Shown here: one piece after another, positions 50,253 through 57,346 of the stretch
Position numbering within the stretch: the stretch's first letter is position 1
Layout of the letters: each line of letters opens with the position of its first letter
Source: JAKVCB01 sp965243695
GTDB lineage: Bacteria; Planctomycetota; Planctomycetia; Pirellulales; Lacipirellulaceae
Assembly: GCA_965243695.1 (NCBI GenBank)
Contig: CBDEWC010000011.1
Span: 1-64,000 of the forward strand
DNA: 64,000 nt
Reading direction: 5' to 3'
The notes under the pieces: model-generated
Databases searched by the model: none
Told to the model about the DNA's origin: nothing
The model's input: the letters and a program-made list of their open reading frames with translations, nothing else
Made by a program: the position numbers and the translations under genes

Positions 50253-51396
50253 CGGAGAAGAGGGGTTTACGGATGTCACACGTCAGCTGGGCGGTGAGGC
50301 GATGATGGGCTTTGGGATGGGAGTCTCATTTGGCGATTACGATCAGGATGGTCGCCAGGATCTTTACGTTTCGAATATGTACAGCAAAGCCGGCATGCGC
50401 ATCGTGTCGCAAATCCCTGGTCTGGACGGCCGCTTCCGACGGGCAGCCGAAGGCAACCGGCTTTTTCGTTTTGACGGTAACAAGTTTCGCCTGGTCTCCG
50501 GAGCGAACCCCCCTGCCCTGGCGGTGACGAAGGCCGACTGGTCATGGGGTGGGCAATTTGTTGATGTGGACAACGACGGGTTTTTGGATATCTACGCTGC
50601 CAGTGGCTATTACTCGGCGCCACGCGCGATTGCCTGTGACGTTGATTTGTGAAGCCGGTTCTGGCGAACGGTCGTTCGCACCGATGGAGAGTTGGGCCAC
50701 AACTTTCGGGAGGCTTCCCAGTGGCGTTCCGAGCAGCGAGGCTGGGAGATGACCGACAATAACAAGGAGGCAATCAGCAGTTCCTTCAGTGGCTACGAAC
50801 GCAATCACCTGTTTGTTAACCAGGGTGGAAAGGCGTTTGTCGACCGGTCGGGTGTGTCGGGCCTTGATGCACTCGGCGATAGCCGATCTTTTGCGGTGCT
50901 CGATTACAACCGGGATGGTTGGCCCGACATCGGGTTGGTCAATGCCAACGCGCCGCTGTTTGAACTGTTTCGCAACGAACTTGGGAGCTGGCGCATGGCG
51001 GACCGTCGCAAGATGTTGGCCTTGCGGTTTGTCGGAGGAAATCAAAAGGCCCACCCTGACCCAGGCAGGTCATGCCGGGACGGCTACGGAGCGGTGGTCA
51101 CCGTCGAATTGGGGGACAAGCGGCTGGTTCGTGAACATCGGTGCGGCGAAGGCTTTGCGGCCCAGAATAGTTCTACCCTGTTGATCGGGATCGGTGATCA
51201 CCCGGCTGCCAGCCGAGTCTCGGTGCGCTGGCCATCGGGCCACGCCCAATACATTGATAACGTGGCAGCGGGAACCTTGCTGACGGCCTACGAAGACCCC
51301 TTGCAGGCACCCGATAAAAAAAGTTTTTACTGCGAGCCCTACAGGATCGAAGGCAAGAGCAGCACAAGTGCCACAGCACCCAGGCCCGATCCATAG
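50231..51396 (+). pseudogene. CRTAC1/UnbV-type protein, C-terminal part with in-frame TGA
   Basis: Continuation of the gene begun at 48738 in the shifted frame: DFLLRNDGEEGFTDVT, GDYDQDGRQDLYVSNMYS, VDVDNDGFLDIYAASG. A TGA at 50650-50652 follows CDVDL, but the frame goes on with SRFWRTVVRTDGELGHNF, LDYNRDGWPDIGLVN and the ASPIC/UnbV domain marker VSVRWPSGHAQYID, ending at 51396. With one insertion and one nonsense codon the gene is probably dead. The TGA could be read as selenocysteine only if a stem-loop element and a matching Cys in homologues existed; none is apparent. Confidence 0.75.
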
Positions 51397-51724
51397 TCCG
51401 TGAGGAAATCGAAGATAACGCGGAATACGGCGCGAAAAAGGAACACCACGCGAAAAAAGTAGGACACGCCGTTTTGTAGAGTGGACCAACACCGTCCCTG
51501 ATTTGCAGGCACTCGTCCGTACGCGGGCCGACCTTTTTGGAACAGTCTGTAGAAATGACTTGGGGGAACTATCGCTGCTTCCAAGGGCAAGATTGAGACG
51601 CCACACGTACCTCATAAAGACAGTCTGGCTTTTTCCGCATTTGCCTGTTGTAGATAGCCGGTTTGGGACCGGGTTGGCTGCCGAATCCTTAGCAACAGAT
51701 TCACTCAGTTGCTTCTTTACCCGG
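51397..51724. other. Convergent intergenic gap
   Basis: 328 bases between the end of the CRTAC1-like pseudogene (plus) and the end of the lipoprotein gene (minus). No clear terminator hairpin and no gene recognised. Confidence 0.45.
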
Positions 51725-52153
51725 TTACTTCGAAGAAAGGTCGAAATCCAATGGAGTCGACTGGCCCTTTGCTACGTCGGCGGTCAGCTTACTCTCCTTA
51801 TTGTATCGGCTGGGAACGATTTGTTCGGTTTCGTCGACCTCTCGACCGAACATGTCCGTCTTCTTGGCGCCCGTCTTGCGCCACCCGCTAATCTCTACGC
51901 GGTAAGATCCTGGCAATAAACCCTTGTCGCGATCGATGTGGTACGCTCCCTGCGCAACCCGACTGCCAGCGGTTGGGCCTGTCCCTGCCTGCGGCAGAAA
52001 GCTGATCAAACCGTCCGCCAGCGGTGTGCCGTCGAATTGAACCGTGCCCTCGATCCCCTGGCGCGAAGACGAGTTGCAACCGCTGGTGGCCGAGGCCAGC
52101 AACGTCAACCCTGCCAGCAGTAAGTTTGCGGGAGTATTCAGGCGGATCAACAT
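51725..52153 (-). CDS. Small lipoprotein, carboxypeptidase regulatory-like fold
   Basis: 142 residues. Hydrophobic lipoprotein signal with a lipobox-like ATSGC (Cys26) followed by serines. The mature part (GIEGTVQFDGTPLADGLISF .. GLLPGSYRVEISGWRKTGAK) is the transthyretin or carboxypeptidase-regulatory-like beta-sandwich often encoded directly after DUF1559 genes in Planctomycetes. It starts 29 bases after the DUF1559 stop and is surely in that operon. Probably an outer surface or periplasmic accessory to the DUF1559 protein; its exact role is unknown. No clear ribosome site. Confidence 0.85.
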   Translation of the reverse strand: MLIRLNTPANLLLAGLTLLASATSGCNSSSRQGIEGTVQFDGTPLADGLISFLPQAGTGPTAGSRVAQGAYHIDRDKGLLPGSYRVEISGWRKTGAKKTDMFGREVDETEQIVPSRYNKESKLTADVAKGQSTPLDFDLSSK

Positions 52154-52182
52154 GTTTTGGGGAGACTCACAGAACTCGAGGA

Positions 52183-53256
52183 CTAAAATTTTCCAGCAAC
52201 CTCTCCTTGGGCCACGGTAGCGATAGCCTGCCAGGTTGTGTGATCAACGTCGTCGGTCACAAACGCGACATGCCCATCCCCAAACAATACATTGACTCCG
52301 CCTGGATGCATACTGCGGGCGCTAAAATAGCTGCCAGAAATGTTGCTCGTGCAGGGAACGCAAGGCATATCGATTGGGGTCGGATTGGGGGCACATGTCG
52401 TAGGGTTGGCCGCGCAATCGGGATTGCTGGAGTTGGGTGTATGTTGGTGCTCGTAGATTGCCCCGCCTCCAAAACCCTGAAACCAAATCCCGCGAGTATC
52501 GTATTTATCTCCATTTCCCGGGTTGCCACGATCATCCCGACCGGCCAGCACTTCACTGCCCAGCACCGTATACGATAAGCCATCGGTGAACTCGCTCAGC
52601 TTTCGGCCGACTTCCAGCACAAACGCGCCATCGGATTTAAATTCGCTGACGGGGGGAATCGGAGGTTTAATCCAGGGGGCACTTCGTTTCCATAGTTCCT
52701 GCTGGAGCTGATTAAGGTCCCCTGGAGTTATTGTCGACGACCCGGCACAAACGACGAAGTTGGATCGTGACCACTCGAACTGGGTGCCGGGAGAATGGCT
52801 AGGTGGTCCGCCCACCGTTGCATAGACTCGTCCCAGCGCGTTGTCGCTGGGGCAGGTATAGACGGGGACGGCCGCCTTGCCGGCTTTCTGGTTGATAGAA
52901 CTCAGCCACCTGTTGGTGAAATCGATACCCTCGTAGATAGCCATCTCCTCGAGGTAAGGCAGTAGTTGAGTTTGGGCCGTAAATCCTGTCCAATCGATGC
53001 CGCCGTTGGGAAGGTGCCCCATCATGGAAGAGGGGAGTCTCCTTTTGTCGTTCTCGTGGTTGTGCAGCGCCACACCGACCTGCTTCATGTGGTTGGTGCA
53101 CTGTATCCGACGGGCCGCTTCACGGGCGGACTGTACCGCCGGCAATAAGAGCGCAATCAAGATGCCGATAATGGCAATCACCACCAGTAGTTCTACCAGC
53201 GTAAACGCCGAACGAACCTCCCAGGAGGTGCCCCGTCTTGCGGCCTCATTGTTCAT
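52183..53256 (-). CDS. DUF1559 (SBP_bac_10) pseudopilin-like protein, fourth copy
   Basis: 357 residues from ATG 53256. N-terminus A-FTLVELLVVIAIIGIL, PAVQSAREAARRIQC; C-terminus SMHPGGVNVLFGDGHVAF. It differs from the 29-32 kb array by being alone with a lipoprotein gene, but shares the promoter block: TTGACC-16-TAGAAT at 53332-53359. Probably the ancestral-type arrangement (DUF1559 plus lipoprotein), while the array copies lost or never had the lipoprotein. Cysteine-rich segment PCVPCTSN near the C-terminus is peculiar to this copy. Confidence 0.92.
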   Translation of the reverse strand: MNNEAARRGTSWEVRSAFTLVELLVVIAIIGILIALLLPAVQSAREAARRIQCTNHMKQVGVALHNHENDKRRLPSSMMGHLPNGGIDWTGFTAQTQLLPYLEEMAIYEGIDFTNRWLSSINQKAGKAAVPVYTCPSDNALGRVYATVGGPPSHSPGTQFEWSRSNFVVCAGSSTITPGDLNQLQQELWKRSAPWIKPPIPPVSEFKSDGAFVLEVGRKLSEFTDGLSYTVLGSEVLAGRDDRGNPGNGDKYDTRGIWFQGFGGGAIYEHQHTPNSSNPDCAANPTTCAPNPTPIDMPCVPCTSNISGSYFSARSMHPGGVNVLFGDGHVAFVTDDVDHTTWQAIATVAQGEVAGKF

Positions 53257-53331
53257 GATGCTCCAAGGGCAACGGCGGCCCAGCGGCAAGGGTGTGATCA
53301 AGAAGGTAGCAATCAAGCGAAACTAACCCTG

Positions 53332-53359
53332 ATTCTACCACCGAATGGGGCGCGGTCAA
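53332..53359 (-). promoter_or_regulatory. Sigma70-like promoter of the fourth DUF1559 gene
   Basis: Minus strand: TTGACC (53354-53359), 16-base spacer, TAGAAT (53332-53337). Flanking bases match the promoters in the 30-31 kb array. Confidence 0.65.
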
Positions 53360-53477
53360 AGAGTCGTTTCAGGGGGAAGGAGGCTCGGAGACCGGGGAAG
53401 CTGCCTTTGCTTGCGACATTTAGAGACGGTGTGAGGTGGCGGTTGACCGGTAGTTCCAACGCGTTTACGCTACCGGC

Positions 53478-53517
53478 GGTGAGCCATTAAAGGAACTGGT
53501 GAGCCATTAAAGGAACT
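53478..53517. repeat. 20-bp tandem repeat
   Basis: GGTGAGCCATTAAAGGAACT occurs exactly twice (53478-53497, 53498-53517), followed by a partial GCATTAAAGGAC. Confidence 0.92.
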
Positions 53518-53681
53518 GCATTAAAGGACAAGCCATTCGAGGAGCTTCGCTAGAGGAATTTTGTGCTACCACGGAAGCCGTGTTCAACAGAGCCATGTGC
53601 CTAGCCATGCAAGTCGCGAAGAAGGTTTTTCAGTCATATTGTTTTTCCTTGAGTATGCCCTTTGAATTGAGGTGAACAGCC

Positions 53682-54803
53682 ATGTCCAAAAAAGATCCCA
53701 TTCGTGTAGCGGTTGTGCGTTGTGATTCGCATGCTTACTGGTTTGCCCCTTACCTGGACGAAGTCGATCCGGAGGTGCTAGCAACCCATAGCGAAGACGC
53801 GCCGACTCGACAGGAAGTTCACCACCTGGGTTGCGTACGGGGTAACTACAAGCAGATGGCGATTCAGCGCGTGCCGGGATTTGCGATCACCAAAGTCTTT
53901 GATCGCGTGGGCGACCGCAGTTTTTACAACACCGATCCTGAATTGTTGCAATATGGCAGTTACCCCGGGCGGGGAATCGCCTTTTGCGAGACCTTGGGTG
54001 GTCGCCCTCAGTTGTGCGACACCCTCGAGCAGGCGACCGAAGATGTTGATGCTGCGTTCATTTCCGACTCGTCAAGCCCCAAGGACGGAGGAGATCACCT
54101 GGAACTGGTCCGGCCATTTCTGGAAAAAGGCATCCCCTGTTTTGTCGACAAACCGTTTGCGGCAACTTTGGCTGATGCTCAGGAGATGATCAATCTCGCC
54201 AAGGCCAACAACACCGTGTTGATGAATGCGTCGATCCTGGCAAACACGGATGTCGGTGCAGGATTTCGGCGGCGGTTTGCTGAGATCGGCGAGCCGGGAC
54301 TGCTGGTGGTCAAGGGGGTCGGTTATAGCAATGCAGGCGTTGGGCACGGTCTTGCTTTGGCACTCAGTCTGTTTGGCTATGGCGTGGAATCGGTCGAATG
54401 CATGGGGTCACTTCCCGGGCCTGACCCCAAGGATTGGACCCCTTCCTCTTCGATGTATCATCTTGAACATCTTTTGCTTCATTACCCGGATGGCAGACAG
54501 ACAATTGTGCTGAGTCCGGTACTAAGGACTGGCGATCACGATTTTTATGCTTCTGCCTACAGCAACCAAGGGGTTGTTCACAGCCCGGGCATTGGCATTC
54601 TGCGTTTCCCTTCAGGCAGCAGGAGGATTATCGAGATGTTCCTCAAGTTGGTACAAACCGGCCAGCCGCAGGTTCCGTACGAACATACGCTTGAACTGAT
54701 TGCCATTCTCGAGGCAGGACGTATTGCTCAGACGGAAAAACGTCGTGCGTCCTTAGAGGAAGTCTACGACGGTCGCACGGCTGGTAGTGCAGCTGATAGC
54801 TAA
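53682..54803 (+). CDS. Gfo/Idh/MocA-like oxidoreductase, copy 1
   Basis: 373 residues; GAGGTGA precedes ATG 53682. The Rossmann strand lacks the usual G-x-G-x-x-G at the very start (VAVVRCDSHAYWF), but the family lysine motif is present as FVDKPFAATLADA, with the pathway-typical ADAQEMINLAK helix. The N-terminus is therefore atypical, and cofactor use is uncertain. The next gene is a tandem copy about 92 % identical by eye, 1275 bases on. Probably a sugar or inositol-type dehydrogenase, or a catalytically altered relative. No signal peptide. Confidence 0.85.
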   Translation: MSKKDPIRVAVVRCDSHAYWFAPYLDEVDPEVLATHSEDAPTRQEVHHLGCVRGNYKQMAIQRVPGFAITKVFDRVGDRSFYNTDPELLQYGSYPGRGIAFCETLGGRPQLCDTLEQATEDVDAAFISDSSSPKDGGDHLELVRPFLEKGIPCFVDKPFAATLADAQEMINLAKANNTVLMNASILANTDVGAGFRRRFAEIGEPGLLVVKGVGYSNAGVGHGLALALSLFGYGVESVECMGSLPGPDPKDWTPSSSMYHLEHLLLHYPDGRQTIVLSPVLRTGDHDFYASAYSNQGVVHSPGIGILRFPSGSRRIIEMFLKLVQTGQPQVPYEHTLELIAILEAGRIAQTEKRRASLEEVYDGRTAGSAADS

Positions 54804-54956
54804 GTAGAAATCCCGATGGCATGGATGGCCGGTGACGACCGATAGAATCTTCTGTTTCGATGGAGCCGTGCCTCTAACAATGCAGACTGCGAATACATTT
54901 CGCCTGCCATAGACCTTGAATGTCCTTCGTGTGTGCCTTTTGAGAGGTGAACAGCC

Positions 54957-56066
54957 ATGTCCCAAAAAGATCCCATTCGTGTGGCGATTGTGCGTTGTGA
55001 CTCGCATGCCTACTGGTTTGCCCCTTACCTGGACGAAGTCGATCCGGCGGTGCTGGCAACCCATAGCGAAGACGCGCCGACTCGACAGGAAGTTCACCAC
55101 CTGGGTTGCGTACGGGGTAACTACAAGGAGATGGCGATTCAGCGCGTGCCGGGATTTGCGATCACGAAAGTCTTTGATCGCGTGGGCGACCGCAGTTTTT
55201 ACAACACCGATCCTGAATTGTTGAAATATGGCACTTACCCCGAGCGGGGGCTTGCCTTTTGTGAGACCTTGGGGGGACGGCCCCAGTTGTGCGATTCTCT
55301 CGAGCAGGCGACCGAAGATGTGGATGCTGCATTCATCTGCGACTCGTCAAGCCCCAAGGACGGAGGAGATCACCTGGAGCAGGCCAGGCCGTTTTTGGAA
55401 AAAGGCATCCCCTGTTTTGTCGACAAGCCGTTTGCGGCAACTTTGGCTGATGCTCAGGAGATGATCAATCTCGCCAAGGCCAACAACACCGTGTTGATGA
55501 ATGCGTCGATCCTGGCAAACACGGATGTCGGCGAAGGATTTCGACGGCGGTTTGCTGAGATCGGCGAGCCGGGGCTGCTGGTGGTCAAGGGGATAGGTCA
55601 TAGCAATGCAGGCGTTGGGCATGGTCTCGCTTTGGCACTCAGCCTGTTCGGCTATGGCGTGGAATCGGTCGAATGCATGGGTTCACTTCCCCGCCCCGAT
55701 CCCAAGGACTGGACTCCCGCCTCTTCGATGTATCATCTCGAACATCTCTTGCTTCATTACCCCGATGGCAGGCAAATCGTGTTGATGAACCCCGTGCTGA
55801 GGACGGAAGATCACGATTTTTATGCTTCCGCCCACAGTAACCAGGGAGTCGTTCACAGTCCGGGCATTGGAGTTTTGCGGTTTCCTTCCGGTAGCAGGAA
55901 GATTGTCGAGATGTTTCTCAAGTTGGTGCAAACCGGCCAGCCGCAGGTTCCGTACGAACATACGCTTGAACTGATTGCAATTCTCGAAGCGGGACGTATT
56001 GCCCAGGCGGAAAAGCGTCGTGCTTCGTTAAAGGAAGTTTACGACGGCCACACGGCTGGTAGCTAA
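54957..56066 (+). CDS. Gfo/Idh/MocA-like oxidoreductase, copy 2
   Basis: 369 residues; GAGAGGTGA precedes ATG 54957. Tandem copy of the preceding gene, with about 30 substitutions spread over the whole length and a different end (..GHTAGS). The most changed segment is near residues 284-290 (QIVLMNPVLRTE against QTIVLSPVLRTG), in the C-terminal substrate domain. The leader is duplicated too. Same atypical N-terminus and FVDKPFAA motif as copy 1. A minus-strand amidohydrolase gene converges on it. Confidence 0.85.
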   Translation: MSQKDPIRVAIVRCDSHAYWFAPYLDEVDPAVLATHSEDAPTRQEVHHLGCVRGNYKEMAIQRVPGFAITKVFDRVGDRSFYNTDPELLKYGTYPERGLAFCETLGGRPQLCDSLEQATEDVDAAFICDSSSPKDGGDHLEQARPFLEKGIPCFVDKPFAATLADAQEMINLAKANNTVLMNASILANTDVGEGFRRRFAEIGEPGLLVVKGIGHSNAGVGHGLALALSLFGYGVESVECMGSLPRPDPKDWTPASSMYHLEHLLLHYPDGRQIVLMNPVLRTEDHDFYASAHSNQGVVHSPGIGVLRFPSGSRKIVEMFLKLVQTGQPQVPYEHTLELIAILEAGRIAQAEKRRASLKEVYDGHTAGS

Positions 56067-56133
56067 TTTGCCTTGGACCATTCTTTCGCGTTGGGGAGAA
56101 TCGCATGGAAGTCTCCCGGTGGTTTGATCAGCT

Positions 56134-56982
56134 CTATAGTCGGTAAAGGGTGCGTGCGTTGTCGACATAGAGCTGACGAAGTTCTGTGTCTGTGCAGCCG
56201 GCCACCGACCAGTCGAGCGCCTCGACCCACCGCCCGTACGTGGATGCCAGCGTGGAAACAAACCAGTCGCTGCCGAACATCACGCGGTCGAAACTGAAGC
56301 AGTCAATGATGTGAGTGATGTAGGGCCGTAAATCATCACGCTTCCAGTTCTGCAGGTCAGCTTCGGTCGACAGCCCGGAGATTTTGCAGCTGACATTCGG
56401 GAAATTGGCGAGGGTCTTGATCTCTGTTTTCCAGGGCTCGAAGAGTTGGTCCTTGATGGCCGGTTTGCCGATGTGATCGAGCACGAACTGCACGTCAGGA
56501 CAGGCTTCAACCATTTTTGCGACATTCGCCAGATGGCGGTGCGAAATGCAAATGTCAAAGCTCAACGCATGTTGCGGCAACAGTCGCAGGCCGTCGAGAA
56601 AGGACGCCTGCAAACAGAAGTCGAGATCTTCCTCCTGAATCACGCGGCGAATTCCTTTCACCAGGCGATTGCGGGCCAGCACTTCGAGTTCCGGGCCGAT
56701 GGCCGTACCCCCCTCGGGCAGCACTTGGGCCACGATTCCCTGCAATCGCGGTTCGGTCGCCGCCAGTTCGGTGATCCACTCCACTTCCGAGAGGCGGTCG
56801 CCCGTGTCGCAGCCTACTTCGACGAAGACGATCGCTGCCACATCGACCGATCCGCGGGCCGCCTCGTAGTCCTTCAGCCCGTGCGATCCATCCAGTGACG
56901 GTGCTGCGGACATCCATGAGTAGGAGATGCGGTCCTGGTTGGTGAGATGAACGTGCGTATCGATAATCGGAAAGTCAGGCAT
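56134..56982 (-). CDS. Amidohydrolase family (Amidohydro_2), fuconolactonase-like
   Basis: 282 residues. Metal site D-T-H-V-H at 8-12, H in ICISHRHL, HIGKP, and the closing MFGSDWFVS with the catalytic aspartate. This is the Amidohydro_2 clan, whose known members include L-fuconolactonase, L-rhamnonolactonase and 4-sulfomuconolactonase. With two GH95-like genes, three SDRs and Gfo/Idh genes in the window, hydrolysis of a sugar lactone such as L-fucono-1,5-lactone is the best guess. AGGACC precedes ATG 56982. No signal peptide, so cytoplasmic. Confidence 0.87.
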   Translation of the reverse strand: MPDFPIIDTHVHLTNQDRISYSWMSAAPSLDGSHGLKDYEAARGSVDVAAIVFVEVGCDTGDRLSEVEWITELAATEPRLQGIVAQVLPEGGTAIGPELEVLARNRLVKGIRRVIQEEDLDFCLQASFLDGLRLLPQHALSFDICISHRHLANVAKMVEACPDVQFVLDHIGKPAIKDQLFEPWKTEIKTLANFPNVSCKISGLSTEADLQNWKRDDLRPYITHIIDCFSFDRVMFGSDWFVSTLASTYGRWVEALDWSVAGCTDTELRQLYVDNARTLYRL

Positions 56983-57346
56983 CGTGCAGAGGTCCTTGTG
57001 ATACGGGAATCGCGTGTTGGGTGAGGTGTGCTGGTGTTAGGAAGGGTTGTGTCGATGCGCGTCGGAGACTGTGCCCCCTCGGATCAGGCGATTTTAACGG
57101 GCCAGCAGAGGCTGTAAACCAGCCTGTCCTGCGGGCTGTCTGTCAGGAAGAACTGCCATCACCAAGACCTGGGGTGGAAACGACAAACCTTGGCACGGCA
57201 CTTTATGCGGTAGCATCTTAAAAACCAACAACGAGTCTGTAACCAATCGCGGGGTCGGGTTTTGGCCGGTCGGCAAAGTTAAACGGGTATCACCGTTTTA
57301 GTTTGTCGTGCTGGTCATTGAACCGCTGGACTGTTAGATTGGCGCG
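56983..57346. other. Divergent intergenic gap
   Basis: 364 bases between the amidohydrolase (minus) and the PDZ-repeat gene (plus). No gene, repeat array or convincing promoter pair was recognised. Confidence 0.4.

Larger units (their letters stand above)
53257..53681. other. Divergent intergenic gap with 20-bp repeats
   Basis: 425 bases between DUF1559 (minus) and Gfo/Idh copy 1 (plus). Contains the DUF1559 promoter and two exact 20-bp units GGTGAGCCATTAAAGGAACT (53478-53517), with a degenerate third. The last 110 bases resemble the gap before Gfo/Idh copy 2, so they belong to the duplicated unit. Confidence 0.65.
53570..56066 (+). repeat. Tandem duplication, unit about 1.27 kb, of a Gfo/Idh-like gene
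   Basis: Two direct copies of leader plus gene, starts 1275 bases apart, about 92 % identical residues by eye. The leaders match over roughly 100 bases with small indels. Confidence 0.8.

Noticed and set aside
50650..50652. TGA as selenocysteine codon in the UnbV-like gene
   Set aside because: The position is not a redox-type cysteine site, no SECIS-like hairpin was seen just downstream, and the same gene has another lesion.
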